A stretch of 64,000 bases of DNA from Tyzzerella sp. (GCA_017416155.1 JAFQDE010000013.1:1-64000), one strand, 5' to 3'. Shown: positions 22,263-31,824, counted from the stretch's first letter. Notes: a model not told the origin generated them from the letters alone. A program made the numbers and translations.

Positions 22263-22755
22263 GACTCCACTCCAAACGATGCAAATGTCCTTCTTTTGTC
22301 ATATTTTCAAAATTGTTCTGGCGAAGTGCCTCATACAGAACAATTGCCACAGAGTTTCCAAGATTGAGAGAACGTATATCGCCCATCATCGGAATACGAA
22401 TACTCTCCTCTTTATGATTGACTAAAATCTCCTCCGGTATTCCTGCGCTTTCCTTTCCGAACATAATGTAACAGTCCGGCTCATATGCTACATCAGTATA
22501 CATGTTTGGCGCCTTTGTTGTCGCCATGTAAATTTTGGCATTCGGATTCTTTTCTAAAAAATCATTGAAATCGATGTATGTAGTTACATCCAAGTCCTTC
22601 CAATAATCCATACCTGCCCGTTTCAACGATTTCTCGTCCAAACGGAACCCCAGTGGCTCGATGAGATGAAGTCTCGCACCGGTAGCCACACAAGTTCTTC
22701 CAATATTTCCGGTATTTGCCGGTATCTCCGGCTCAAACAGAACAATATTTATCAT
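22252..22755 (-). CDS. trmL: tRNA (cytidine/uridine-34-2'-O)-methyltransferase TrmL
   Basis: A SPOUT methyltransferase that 2'-O-methylates the wobble base of tRNA-Leu isoacceptors. It has 167 residues, the short TrmL form without an extra RNA domain. The signature FEPEIPANTGNIGRTC is at 7-22. The knot motifs FGKESAGIPEEIL and IRSLNLGNSVAIVLYE are complete. It overlaps the aminotransferase stop by ATGA. Confidence 0.94.
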   Translation of the reverse strand: MINIVLFEPEIPANTGNIGRTCVATGARLHLIEPLGFRLDEKSLKRAGMDYWKDLDVTTYIDFNDFLEKNPNAKIYMATTKAPNMYTDVAYEPDCYIMFGKESAGIPEEILVNHKEESIRIPMMGDIRSLNLGNSVAIVLYEALRQNNFENMTKEGHLHRLEWSHEE

Positions 22756-23921
22756 TTTTCTGCCCTCAATCTTGTGATAAATCTTTCCAGTCTTTCAAAT
22801 GCTACTTTGAGTTCCTCAATAGAATATGCATAAGAGATACGAAGGAAACCTTCGCCACAGTCACCGAATGCTGTTCCCGGCACAACCGCTACCTTCTCTT
22901 CTTCCAAGAAACGCATCGCAAACTCTTCAGAGGTCATGCCGAATTCCTTGATACATGGGAACACATAGAATGCCCCAAACGGCTCAAAGCACTGAATATG
23001 TAATCTCTTGAATTCATTCATGAGAAAACGTCTTCTCTGGTTGTAAGCCTCTCGCATTTCCTGCACCTCTCGTTCACAGTTACGAAGCGCCTCAACTGCT
23101 GCGTACTGACTGTTGGTCGGTGCACACATAATGGCAAACTGATGAATCTTCACCATCTGCTCGATGATTTCCTTCGGTCCGCATGCGTAACCGAGTCTCC
23201 AACCTGTCATGGCAAATCCCTTTGAAAATCCGTTAATAAGAATCGTACGTTCCTTCATACCCTCAAAACTTGCAATGGAAACGTGTTCTCCCTGATAACT
23301 AAGTTCAGAATAAATCTCATCTGAAATCACGAACAAATCATATTTTTTCACAAGGTTCACAATCGGTTGCAAATCCTCTTTTGTCATAATCGAACCGGTT
23401 GGGTTGTTTGGAAATGGCATCACAAGAACTTTTGTCCTCGGTGTAATTGCCGCCTCCAATTCTTCTGCTGTTAACTTAAATTCATTCTTTTCCTGCAGAG
23501 GAATAGTAACAGGAACTCCGTCTGCAAGTATCGTACATGGAAGATACGAAACATAAGACGGCTGTGGAATCAGAACCTCATCGCCCGGGTCAAGCATCGC
23601 ACGAAGGGCAATATCAATACCTTCACTTCCACCTACCGTTACGATAACCTCATTATTAAAATTATATTCTACATTTACTTTTCTTTTTAAATATTTACAA
23701 ATCTCAACCTTTAATTCCTTGAGACCTGAATTCGATGTGTAGAAAGTCTTTCCTTTCTCTAATGTGTAGATACCTTCTTCTCGTATGCGCCATGGAGTGT
23801 CGAAGTCCGGCTCGCCTACACCGAGTGAGATTGCATCCGGCATCTCACTTACAATATCAAAAAATTTACGAATGCCTGATGGTTGAATCCCAACGACTTT
23901 CTTTGCTAATGGATTTCTCAT
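22752..23921 (-). CDS. class I PLP-dependent aminotransferase
   Basis: 389 residues of fold-type I. The PLP lysine is Lys234 in GFSKGFAMTGWRLGY. The NNPTG block (about 172-176), DEIYSEL and the C-terminal Arg of LRISYAYS are intact. It belongs to the aspartate/aromatic aminotransferase group; substrate cannot be set from sequence. It directly follows an Lrp/AsnC regulator with stop and start sharing one base (TAATG). In Lachnospiraceae this pairing is frequent and suggests amino-acid-responsive control. Confidence 0.92.
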   Translation of the reverse strand: MRNPLAKKVVGIQPSGIRKFFDIVSEMPDAISLGVGEPDFDTPWRIREEGIYTLEKGKTFYTSNSGLKELKVEICKYLKRKVNVEYNFNNEVIVTVGGSEGIDIALRAMLDPGDEVLIPQPSYVSYLPCTILADGVPVTIPLQEKNEFKLTAEELEAAITPRTKVLVMPFPNNPTGSIMTKEDLQPIVNLVKKYDLFVISDEIYSELSYQGEHVSIASFEGMKERTILINGFSKGFAMTGWRLGYACGPKEIIEQMVKIHQFAIMCAPTNSQYAAVEALRNCEREVQEMREAYNQRRRFLMNEFKRLHIQCFEPFGAFYVFPCIKEFGMTSEEFAMRFLEEEKVAVVPGTAFGDCGEGFLRISYAYSIEELKVAFERLERFITRLRAEK

Positions 23922-24403
23922 TATAATGTCACCGGCATCCTTTCTGATTCTGCTTTCTTTACAAGTACGGTTCCATGGTCTTTGTATTTCTTCAAAATAA
24001 AATGAGTAGCTGTACTGATTACTGCCTCTATCGGAGAAAGTTTATCTGCAACAAACTGAGAAACTTCCAAAAGAGTCTTACTCTCCAATGTTACAAGCAG
24101 GTCATAAGAACCTGAAATCAGATATACGCTTGTTACTTCCGGATAGTTGTAAATGCGTTCTGCAATACGGTCAAATCCCTGATTTCTCTGAGGCGTCACG
24201 CGCACCTCAATAAGTGCAGTCACCTTATCCTCCCCCGCTTTTTCCCAGTCAATCAGTGTGTGATAACCACAGATAATCTTCTCTTTTTCCATTTCAGCAA
24301 TCTCATTCGCCACAGTCACTATATCACTGCCAAGTAGAACCGCCAATTCACTCAAATCCACTTTGCTGTTCTTCTCAATATATTTTAAAATCTGCTTTCT
24401 CAT
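23921..24403 (-). CDS. Lrp/AsnC family regulator
   Basis: 160 residues. The N-terminal HTH (1-55; KVDLSELAVLLGSDIVTVANEI) is followed by a RAM effector-binding domain (about 65-140; VTSVYLISGSYDLLVTLE). It is likely to sense an amino acid and control the adjacent aminotransferase. It lies 12 bases after the PurM-like gene and shares its last base with the aminotransferase start. Confidence 0.9.
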   Translation of the reverse strand: MRKQILKYIEKNSKVDLSELAVLLGSDIVTVANEIAEMEKEKIICGYHTLIDWEKAGEDKVTALIEVRVTPQRNQGFDRIAERIYNYPEVTSVYLISGSYDLLVTLESKTLLEVSQFVADKLSPIEAVISTATHFILKKYKDHGTVLVKKAESERMPVTL

Positions 24404-24415
24404 AAAAAAGTCCCC

Positions 24416-25408
24416 CTAATTCATGTCATATATTTTCAGTAATTCATCCGGTGCGGGCCTGTCTAAAAATCTCTTTTCCTCTCCACCGAGAATCAATCTT
24501 GCACTATCCGCCGTTGTTCTTCCGAGCAAGGTTGCCTGAATACTGAGTTCTTCATATCTTTGCACCAATTCTTCTCCGCGTTCCGCAAATATAATAACAC
24601 TTCCCGCAGATGTCAACTGATACGGATTCAAATGACAGAACTCACAGACTTCCACCGTCTCCTGACGAATTGCCATTTGTTTCAGTTCCACTTCCATACC
24701 TACGTCGGATGCCTCTGCCATTTCCCAGAGCGTTGCAAGAATACCTCCCGCTGTAATCTGTTGCATGGCGGATGCCCCGTATTCTTTAGCTACTTGAATG
24801 GCTTCCGTTGAAAATAGTTCTGACTCCATGTGACGAATCGTATTCAAAAAAGTCGGAACGAATCTTTTTGATAATTCTTCTTCTTTTTCCCGCATCGCGC
24901 GAAATGTTCCCTCAAGTCCAATCCATTTTAAAAGCACAATATCTTGATTAGCACTTCCCATATTGCTCTGAAGGAATTCTCCTTTTTTTATCACACCCAC
25001 ACCGTTCATGTGTACAACAGCCTTGCTAATAACAGGACTCACTTCTGCCTTCGCGCACAGAATCTGAACAGCATGTGTGCTTCCGGCTCGTTCGATATAC
25101 TCCATCATGGACTTCAAACGAGACTCATAAGCATATGGCGGAAGCATAATATGCACACTCGCGCCTATCATCTGTGCACCTCTGGTCGCCAGGTCATTCA
25201 TCACATGAGCGAGTGCAAACACGCCCAAATCCTTCTCGTCTCCATACAAAACTGTATCCGAAACCAAAATCTCCTCGTCTTCTTCACAAGTTATCCCATA
25301 ACACATTTCCCATGCGGAAGGTTCAAAGATAGCTTCTTCTCTATGAAATTGTAACGGTTTTAACATAGAACGCTTCAAAACAGTCTGCGATACCTTACCT
25401 ATTTTCAT
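24416..25408 (-). CDS. AIR synthase-related (PurM/HypE-like) protein
   Basis: 330 residues with the PurM fold: an N-terminal ATP-binding half (DTVLYGDEKDLGVFALAHVMNDLATRGA, shown as pieces DTVLYGD and HVMNDLATRGA) and a C-terminal half (TAGGILATLWEMAEASDVGMEV). DLATRGA matches the DxxxMGA region of PurM/HypE but with Arg in place of Met. It lacks the HypE C-terminal Cys and is not in a hydrogenase or purine operon. This orphan clade is common in Clostridia beside regulator and transaminase genes. The substrate is unknown. Confidence 0.8.
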   Translation of the reverse strand: MKIGKVSQTVLKRSMLKPLQFHREEAIFEPSAWEMCYGITCEEDEEILVSDTVLYGDEKDLGVFALAHVMNDLATRGAQMIGASVHIMLPPYAYESRLKSMMEYIERAGSTHAVQILCAKAEVSPVISKAVVHMNGVGVIKKGEFLQSNMGSANQDIVLLKWIGLEGTFRAMREKEEELSKRFVPTFLNTIRHMESELFSTEAIQVAKEYGASAMQQITAGGILATLWEMAEASDVGMEVELKQMAIRQETVEVCEFCHLNPYQLTSAGSVIIFAERGEELVQRYEELSIQATLLGRTTADSARLILGGEEKRFLDRPAPDELLKIYDMN

Positions 25409-25417
25409 AAATACCTC

Positions 25418-26974
25418 TTATTGTTGTGGTGCCTCTTCCGGCTTCGGTGTTCCGGACGTCTCCGCTGAAATCAAGGCTTGCGCCTCAGCAATAGCCGCCT
25501 TAATCTTTGCTTCATTCTTTGTTGCAATCGCATTTTTTACAATTGCAACTGCCTCTGCATTATCAGAACCTATGCCAACGTGGTATGTTGCAGGAGATGC
25601 TTTGTAACTGCTCTTATTAAACTCCTCCCTACTCACTTCAACACCATTTTCTGTGACAACCTTCCAAAGTTTTGCCTTAATTCCCATATGAGCAGAAACC
25701 GCTTTCTTATAGGTTCCAATCGGGTCTTTTGTGGACACAAATTTCTTGCCCGGATCCGTTGTGCTAAGGGTCTCGCTAACATAAGACACCTTGCGGTTTG
25801 AAGGTCTTGATTCCTTTCCGTAAACAGTGAAAGTAAGCTTACCTCCCTTAGTAATTCCTTCAATATAAATTGGTGCATCCGTATTGTTCTTAATCTTAAG
25901 ATCTAATACACCTTCCGAAATCGCCGCATCCATAGATGGTTTGACATAATCAACAATCATAGAGTGTGACGAGCGCTCTACAATCTCAAGTTCTGCTAAA
26001 ATCACCGCGTTGTATAAGGTAGTAGAGACTTGACAAACACCACCCCCATAACTCTCTACAGTCTCACCATTTAGGTAAGAACCTGCCTCCAAATATCCAT
26101 TTGCGGCGTTTCGAGAGCCCATGGAATCACTTGCTGACATCACCTCTCCAGGCATCAAAATTGTGCCGTTGATACGAGATGTAGCATTGGCGACATTCTT
26201 TCCTCGATTATTGTTCGCCTTAAAGGTTGTACTGAAAGTTCCAAGCACATCCTTGACCTGTTGCAATTGTTCTTTCGTAATGTTAGGCTCATCCACAGTT
26301 GTCACTAAGTTGATGGTCTCAACGCCTTTGTACTTCCAATCGTTACCAAAGTGTTCATTGATAATCTGTGCCGATTTTTCCAAGTCAACTTTAACACCTG
26401 ATTTCCCATCTGTAATTACAAATTGACCATTTTCACGTTTGATGGTTGCATTAATTGCTGCCCCTTCTAATCTGAAAAATTTCTCAGAGATTACCTTCGT
26501 GGTTGTTTCGGTGTCAACTTCAAAGGAAGCATCAATCGTTACCGGCTTTACCACTTTGTCTTTTAAAGACTTTATCTGCTGATAACGCGCATAAATGGAA
26601 CCTTTTTTTCCATATGAAACTGCTTCTTTTACCAGTTTGTCTACATCTTGCATCTGAAAACCGAGTTCCTCCAAAGACACTTCTGCCTCGCTCTCCTCGG
26701 CAACCAGTTTGATTTTCTTTGCTTGGTATTCTGCCACAAACTCTTCCAATGCTTTCTTGGCCTTCTTGGCGTTCATACCAGACACATCCACAGTCTCTAT
26801 GTATATATTGTCCCAAATGATATCTGCAGCCACTTTATTTACTGCATTTTTCATTGCAAAATACATGACAAGAAATGCGATCAAAGCCACACCCAAGACA
26901 CTTGTTGCCCATATTAGTGCACGTCTCTTGAATGACACTCCTCTTCTTCTATGCCTTCTTCCTCGTCTTGCCAT
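25418..26974 (-). CDS. VanW/G5-domain cell-wall protein with N-terminal membrane anchor
   Basis: 518 residues. A basic start (ARRGRRHRRRG) and one membrane helix (about 20-42) are followed by a PG-binding_4 type alpha/beta domain (about 60-230). The VanW domain follows (about 265-390; GGGVCQVSTTLYNAVILAELEI split here as GGGVCQVSTT and YNAVILAELE). Then come a G5-like segment (about 395-465) and an Ala/Glu-rich tail. The combination is typical of anchored peptidoglycan-associated proteins of Clostridia; VanW biochemistry is not settled. GGAGG precedes the ATG. It lies downstream of a 33-residue membrane peptide. Confidence 0.88.
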   Translation of the reverse strand: MARRGRRHRRRGVSFKRRALIWATSVLGVALIAFLVMYFAMKNAVNKVAADIIWDNIYIETVDVSGMNAKKAKKALEEFVAEYQAKKIKLVAEESEAEVSLEELGFQMQDVDKLVKEAVSYGKKGSIYARYQQIKSLKDKVVKPVTIDASFEVDTETTTKVISEKFFRLEGAAINATIKRENGQFVITDGKSGVKVDLEKSAQIINEHFGNDWKYKGVETINLVTTVDEPNITKEQLQQVKDVLGTFSTTFKANNNRGKNVANATSRINGTILMPGEVMSASDSMGSRNAANGYLEAGSYLNGETVESYGGGVCQVSTTLYNAVILAELEIVERSSHSMIVDYVKPSMDAAISEGVLDLKIKNNTDAPIYIEGITKGGKLTFTVYGKESRPSNRKVSYVSETLSTTDPGKKFVSTKDPIGTYKKAVSAHMGIKAKLWKVVTENGVEVSREEFNKSSYKASPATYHVGIGSDNAEAVAIVKNAIATKNEAKIKAAIAEAQALISAETSGTPKPEEAPQQ

Positions 26975-26993
26975 TCTTTTTCCTCCAATTTTA

Positions 26994-27095
26994 TTATATC
27001 AAATACGGAATAATAGACCCCGCCACCATAGCTATGATAAGTATCAATATGATAACTGCTATTGCTCTTTTTGCTTTTGGATTATGCATGTTCAT
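26994..27095 (-). CDS. 33-residue single-pass membrane peptide
   Basis: A short gene with a strong ribosome site (GGGAGG nine bases before ATG at 27093-27095) and stop at 26994-26996. The protein is MNMHNPKAKRA followed by a hydrophobic helix (IAVIILILIIAMVAG) and IIPYLI. A similar tiny NPKAKR-helix peptide class is common upstream of wall genes in Clostridia, but I know no function. It lies 19 bases before the VanW/G5 gene, so they are likely cotranscribed. Confidence 0.7.
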   Translation of the reverse strand: MNMHNPKAKRAIAVIILILIIAMVAGSIIPYLI

Positions 27096-27163
27096 CTTCT
27101 TTGTCCTCCCAAAGTAATACTTCTTTTTATTGTAACGTGTTTGACCATTTTTTGCAAGTTTTC

Positions 27164-28795
27164 TTACAGATATACTATGCTTCTATTTTCATAATCAAAC
27201 AACATTAGACAGTCCTTCCTACGGCAGTCTCCTGCTACGTCATAATGGAACATCTCAACGTGTGACATCTTGCCTTGCTCCCGCTTAACCTCCTTGGAAA
27301 CTGTATAGTCTCCCGCAAAAGCCGGCCTACTTTTTACACGTTCTCGCAGATACATATCAAAGACCAACAGTTCTCTGTAAAGTTCTTCCTGCTCAGTGTG
27401 TCTTTCCTTTATAAACTCCAACAAAATCTCGTATCGTCGCACTCTGGAATGGCTCATCATATGGAGCGTATGCTGTTCGTAGTAGGTGCCTAATTCACAA
27501 TACATCTGATATGGAGAAGAAAACTCCTTCTCCAGCTGGCGTAAGGTGTACGCAAACTGTCCGCTGTTATAATACACTTCCACCATCTCTTCTACCTTCT
27601 TGAGTTCTAAAACATCTTCATAACTCAGCCATTTCGTATAAAGCACCTCGTAAGGCGGTTTACTTTGGTACACAAGTCCATAGTTTTCCTTCTGTTCTTC
27701 CATATAGGAACCCTTCAGCACCTTTAAGAAGCCTAATTGCAATTGCTCCGGGTACAATCGATAGACATCATTGAAAGATTTCTTAAAACTCTCCAAATCC
27801 TCATACGGCAAACCTGCAATCAAGTCCAAATGCTGATGCACATTTTTCATCTGACTAATACGCTTTGCAATTCTTGCAACCTCAGAGAACTTCATGGTTC
27901 TGCGAATCTCTTTTATCGTCACTTCGTTCGTAGACTGTACACCAATCTCTAACTGAATGAGTCCCGGCCGCATCTGCTCAATCAACTGCAACTCCTCTTC
28001 ATTCAACAAATCTGCAGCAACCTCAAAGTGAAAGTTGGTAATTCCTTTGTCATGCTCCATCAGATAACGCCAAATTGCCATCGCATGCTTGTGATTACAA
28101 TTGAACGTGCGGTCCACAAATTTCACTTGAGGAACTTCCTCATCAATAAAGAATTGCAATTCTTTTTTTACTAAGTTTATATCACGAAATCGCAGACATT
28201 TATCCACAGACGAAAGACAATAACTACAAGAAAATGGGCATCCACGACTGGACTCGTAATAGATAATCTTGTTCTTGAAATCTTCCATATCCTCATACAC
28301 AAAAGGAACCGTACTCAAATCAATCACCGGCCTCCATGCATTTACATGAATACTCTTATCTTCATCCCGATATGCAACCCCCATAATGTCCTTTAATGGA
28401 TTTCCCCCACTATGATAATGCTGCATCAACTCCAGGAATGTCTCTTCTCCTTCACCAAACATCACACCAGTCACTTCCGGCAAACGTTCAAGGACATCCT
28501 CGGAATCGTAGGACACCTCCGGCCCGCCAACCCAGATTGGAAGCTCCGGCATCAGTTTTCGAATCTCTCTAATAATGCTCTCCACATAAGTCAGATTCCA
28601 AATGTAACACGAAAAGCACAAGATGTCCGGCTTCTTCTTATACAGATCCATCAGAATGTCATTCATCTGCTGGTTAATCGTATATTCTACAATACTAATC
28701 TCCTCTCGATACTGTTTGGCATAAGTCCTAAGACTGTACACCGCCAGATTGGAATGTATATACTTAGCATTAATAGCTACAAGTATGGTCTTCAT
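27164..28795 (-). CDS. B12-binding-domain radical SAM protein (DUF4080 type)
   Basis: 543 residues. An N-terminal cobalamin-binding-like Rossmann domain (1-140; FSCYIWNLTYVE; GGPEVSYD) precedes a radical SAM TIM barrel with the 4Fe-4S motif CPFSCSYC (Cys186, 190, 193). The C-terminal part (about 370-540) is the DUF4080 region. Domain order matches the large class of uncharacterised B12/radical SAM enzymes of anaerobes; whether cobalamin is bound is unknown, and the DxHxxG loop is not evident. It is probably a methyltransferase or cyclase acting on an unknown substrate. Confidence 0.88.
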   Translation of the reverse strand: MKTILVAINAKYIHSNLAVYSLRTYAKQYREEISIVEYTINQQMNDILMDLYKKKPDILCFSCYIWNLTYVESIIREIRKLMPELPIWVGGPEVSYDSEDVLERLPEVTGVMFGEGEETFLELMQHYHSGGNPLKDIMGVAYRDEDKSIHVNAWRPVIDLSTVPFVYEDMEDFKNKIIYYESSRGCPFSCSYCLSSVDKCLRFRDINLVKKELQFFIDEEVPQVKFVDRTFNCNHKHAMAIWRYLMEHDKGITNFHFEVAADLLNEEELQLIEQMRPGLIQLEIGVQSTNEVTIKEIRRTMKFSEVARIAKRISQMKNVHQHLDLIAGLPYEDLESFKKSFNDVYRLYPEQLQLGFLKVLKGSYMEEQKENYGLVYQSKPPYEVLYTKWLSYEDVLELKKVEEMVEVYYNSGQFAYTLRQLEKEFSSPYQMYCELGTYYEQHTLHMMSHSRVRRYEILLEFIKERHTEQEELYRELLVFDMYLRERVKSRPAFAGDYTVSKEVKREQGKMSHVEMFHYDVAGDCRRKDCLMLFDYENRSIVYL

Positions 28796-28871
28796 AGTCC
28801 ACCTCTTTTGGTAAAAAAAAATGTCATTGTATCATCAGTCTCTCAACCAGTAATGCAATAACACTTGTTCT

Positions 28872-29142
28872 GTCTTCTTTACGTGCGTTGCACTTCGAAC
28901 TCCTTTCACGAACGTTACCTCTGCAGTTAACTCAGCCCAGGCACCCTTGCGGCACCCGGAAGGTTCTACTTAGTGCTGCTTCGTTCCCGACCTGACACGG
29001 TTCATAGATTTCCGTCGCGCAAGACCCAAACCTCTACGCCACTTGCAGAGGGCAGCTTCACAAAAGAAAGCCCTCCATGCAACATCACCCCTACTATAGC
29101 GGATTGTAGGTACAAGGTACCGCTAACACCCCGGCTGCACGG
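28872..29142 (-). ncRNA. ffs: signal recognition particle RNA, large bacterial type
   Basis: The domain IV core GTCAGGTCGGGAACGAAGCAGC lies at 28975-28996 (minus strand; first half GTCAGGTCGGGAACG, then AAGCAGC). It carries the asymmetric loop bound by Ffh. The 5' part (about 29090-29140) reads like the Alu domain of Firmicutes SRP RNA, with GGGGTGTTAGCGG and CCGCTATAG. The long helix 5 is closed by GTTGCA (5' side) and TGCAAC (3' side, 28885-28892). Ends are approximate. It guides cotranslational targeting with Ffh and FtsY. A consensus promoter lies just upstream. Confidence 0.93.
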
Positions 29143-29148
29143 TTACTA

Positions 29149-29178
29149 ATTATACTATCTTTTTCGTGTGAATGTCAA
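29149..29178 (-). promoter_or_regulatory. promoter of the SRP RNA
   Basis: Perfect -35 TTGACA (29173-29178) and perfect -10 TATAAT (29149-29154) with an 18-base spacer. The -35 overlaps the stop codon of tadA. Predicted start near 29142. This consensus strength fits an abundant stable RNA. Confidence 0.85.
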
Positions 29179-29645
29179 TGCTCTTGGCGTTTTTTCTCAC
29201 GTAATTCTTGAAAAAAATGTTTCATCATTTGACTGCATTCGTCACCCAAAACACCAATTTCCAATTCCACCTGATGATTGAATTCTTCTATCTGTAATAA
29301 ATTTAAAATAGAACCGGCACATCCCGCCTTAGGATTCATACAGCCAATCACTACTTTTTTCATGCGCGACTGTACAATGGCGCCGGAACACATCTGGCAC
29401 GGCTCTAAAGTTACATACATCGTGCAGTCCTCAAGCCTCCAGTCTCCCATCCTCTTGCAAGCTTTCCGAATAGCCGCAATCTCGGCGTGCGCCAACACAT
29501 TTTTATCAATGGTTCTGCGATTATATCCACGTCCTATGATATTCCCATCATAGACAATCACGCATCCGATTGGAACTTCTCCAAGGGCATACGCCTTTTT
29601 TGCCTGCCTTATGGCCTCTTTCATATATTTCTCATCTTGATTCAT
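29175..29645 (-). CDS. tadA: tRNA-specific adenosine deaminase
   Basis: Deaminates A34 to inosine in tRNA-Arg(ACG). It has 156 residues. The zinc site is complete: His53-Ala-Glu55 (AHAEIAAI) and Pro82-Cys-x-x-Cys86 (EPCQMCSGAI). The proton shuttle Glu55 is present. In many Firmicutes tadA lies next to the SRP RNA and dnaX, and here the SRP RNA promoter overlaps its end. Length and motifs are normal. Confidence 0.95.
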   Translation of the reverse strand: MNQDEKYMKEAIRQAKKAYALGEVPIGCVIVYDGNIIGRGYNRRTIDKNVLAHAEIAAIRKACKRMGDWRLEDCTMYVTLEPCQMCSGAIVQSRMKKVVIGCMNPKAGCAGSILNLLQIEEFNHQVELEIGVLGDECSQMMKHFFQELREKKRQEH

Positions 29646-29688
29646 CTGTTGTTCACCTGTTTTGATTCTTTCTGCTTTCTATTATACC

Positions 29689-30327
29689 CTATCCTTTCGG
29701 AATCTGTCGACACCAATATCCGAAATCTTCATAGGTATTTTTTTCATTCTCCTCTAACTGAATCTCATTATTTGTGAGTCTTCGAAACTTTGGAAATCCA
29801 AACGCACTAGCCGCCTCCTGCTCCTTCTCATGAAAAATTCCGGGAACACCAATCAAAACATTTCCGTCTTCCTCTATATAAAGTAAATGATGATAGTTGT
29901 AAAAACCATGCAAAAGAAAACTGTTATTTGCAATTCTCCATTCTCTTCGCGGCAACCGAGACAATCCTTGCCTTTGAATCTTTTCATAAGTGACGTTACG
30001 TGGTGTGATGTATTCCTCTATTTCCCTCTCCTGTTCCTCGATAGGTTCTTGTGGTGTCACCTGCGTTGTTGGTACTTGCATTGTTGTTTCCAGCATTAAA
30101 TTATTCTGTGAAGGTTCTTCCTCCACTTCAAACAGTTCGTCCTCCCAGCCCGCAGTATACTTCTCACCACTATCTCTTCGAAATACAATTCCCACGACAT
30201 CGTCTATCTCATTCGCATAGATATGTACCACACTTTTATTCATTGATTCTTCTATCTTCAAAAATCCGAGGTTGCGGGCCCTTCTACCGTTACGGTACTC
30301 ATACAAATATTGCTTATTCTGCTCCAT
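29689..30327 (-). CDS. DUF6128 family protein
   Basis: 212 residues starting at MEQNKQYLYEYRNGRR (AAAAGGAG upstream); a longer frame to 30372 is unsupported. The N-terminal half carries the YEYR-x-G-x-R-x-x-N-x-G-F pattern seen in this lineage-restricted family. A Gln/Pro/Glu-rich linker follows (about 85-115). The C-terminal half is aromatic-rich: NSFLLHGFYNYHHLLY and FGYWCRQIPKG. It is probably cytosolic; function is unknown. The terminator of the upstream dgt gene separates the two. Confidence 0.7.
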   Translation of the reverse strand: MEQNKQYLYEYRNGRRARNLGFLKIEESMNKSVVHIYANEIDDVVGIVFRRDSGEKYTAGWEDELFEVEEEPSQNNLMLETTMQVPTTQVTPQEPIEEQEREIEEYITPRNVTYEKIQRQGLSRLPRREWRIANNSFLLHGFYNYHHLLYIEEDGNVLIGVPGIFHEKEQEAASAFGFPKFRRLTNNEIQLEENEKNTYEDFGYWCRQIPKG

Positions 30328-30380
30328 ACATAATCTCCTTTTCGAACACAGTCTACTATTTAATGTATTCATCTTGTCCG

Positions 30381-30413
30381 AAAAAAAGAACCCGGGATTT
30401 TCTCCCGAGTTCT
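30381..30413 (-). terminator. terminator of dgt
   Basis: An 11-bp stem with one G-U wobble (AGAACTCGGGA with TCCCGGGTTCT in the transcript), a 5-base loop and a seven-U run (A's at 30381-30387). It lies two bases past the dgt stop. Confidence 0.88.
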
Positions 30414-30414
30414 A

Positions 30415-31824
30415 CTATATAATTGCATTTAATTCCTGATACAATCTCTTCGCATAACTATCCGTCATACCGCATATATAATCCGTGACAAGCAAGAATC
30501 TTAAATACAGTTTTTCGGCCTCACTTTTTCCTTCTGCCTGCTTGTGGTATGCACTCTTATAGTTTTCTGAAATAAATGACACCAATCTCTTCTCAATTTC
30601 ACCCATTTTTACCTCTGTGTCATAATAGAGCACTGCATGTACGAATTTATCTATGAGGAAATTAAGTATCACGGACTCCGCAACCTCCATCTTATAAATA
30701 GTCGGTGTCGCGAACACCCTGCGATATGCCATGTCGCCAAGCAAATGCATCAAGCCTTCTCCGTAAGTTCCGCTGAAAATATCTTTTTCATAGGTTCCAT
30801 TCATAATCGCATCATAATTCTTAGTAAAGCCAAACGTTGCGCAATTAATCAAAAATCCCTGCATCTGCACAATCCAATTCTTTACCGCATATTCTTCCGG
30901 ATTCTTAACGCCACGTTGAATACCACTCTGATACTTATGTTCTAATTTTTCCAATGGCTTAAACGTATTGTTCGGTTCTCTCTCCTCAAGAGCCTTAAGT
31001 TCTTCCTTCAACTGATGATAAGAAATAAATCCTTTTACAAATGCATCTTCAATGTCTGCAGTCTTATAAGCAATGTCGTCTGCCGCTTCTAAGATAAATG
31101 TGAGCGGATGACGCTTCCCTTCGGTTCCCGTTTCCTTAGCAATCACCTGATAAACATCTTGGTCTGCAAGATAATAACCCATCTTCTTGTCTTTGATATT
31201 GCCGGTAGTCTTATCAATTCCTGTTGACGAGACCGGATATTTCACAATCGTATTGAGAAGCGCATAAGTCAGATTCATTCCGTTTTCATCTACCAGATAA
31301 TGGAGTTTGGTTACGAGGCGCAGAGCCTGTGCATTTCCTTCAAAATGATAGAAATCCTCCTTCATCTGCTCTGTAAGAATGCTCTCTACCAGTTTTCCTT
31401 CGTACATCATGGTTGAAAGATTTTTCTTAAACCAATCACGAATAATACATTCTCCAAAATGACCGAATGGCGGATTACCTATATCATGAATCAGTCCTGC
31501 ACATTCAAGAATATGGCAAATCTCCTCTTTATGCCTCCATGTAAAACCGGGATCTTTGATATATGTCAGAATATATTCGCCAATATTTTGTCCCAATGAT
31601 TTTCCATAGGAGGAAACCTCAAGAGAATGTGTTAACCTTGTACGTATAAAGTCACTCTTATCTAGTGGGAAAACTTGTGTCTTATCCTGAAGTCTGCGGA
31701 AAGAAGCACTTCCGATAATTCGATGGTAATCTTTCTCAAACTCACTGCGCAAATCCTCTTTTGACTTTGTACTGCCTACCGCTTCACGATGCCTTTTGGT
31801 AGATAATAACTTCTCCCAATTCAT
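30415..31824 (-). CDS. dgt: deoxyguanosinetriphosphate triphosphohydrolase-like protein
   Basis: An HD-domain dNTPase that releases triphosphate from dNTPs. It has 469 residues from MNWEKLLSTKRHR (AGGAAG upstream). Metal residues: His66 in RTRLTHSLEV and His113-Asp114 in LIHDIGNPPFGHFGE. SFRRLQDKTQVF is the family signature. The C-terminus carries the usual YICGMTDSYAKRLYQEL. Upstream are an HTH protein and VanY in the same direction, spaced by about 20 bases. A YxxGMxD remnant like its own tail is seen at 41.3 kb. Confidence 0.92.
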   Translation of the reverse strand: MNWEKLLSTKRHREAVGSTKSKEDLRSEFEKDYHRIIGSASFRRLQDKTQVFPLDKSDFIRTRLTHSLEVSSYGKSLGQNIGEYILTYIKDPGFTWRHKEEICHILECAGLIHDIGNPPFGHFGECIIRDWFKKNLSTMMYEGKLVESILTEQMKEDFYHFEGNAQALRLVTKLHYLVDENGMNLTYALLNTIVKYPVSSTGIDKTTGNIKDKKMGYYLADQDVYQVIAKETGTEGKRHPLTFILEAADDIAYKTADIEDAFVKGFISYHQLKEELKALEEREPNNTFKPLEKLEHKYQSGIQRGVKNPEEYAVKNWIVQMQGFLINCATFGFTKNYDAIMNGTYEKDIFSGTYGEGLMHLLGDMAYRRVFATPTIYKMEVAESVILNFLIDKFVHAVLYYDTEVKMGEIEKRLVSFISENYKSAYHKQAEGKSEAEKLYLRFLLVTDYICGMTDSYAKRLYQELNAII

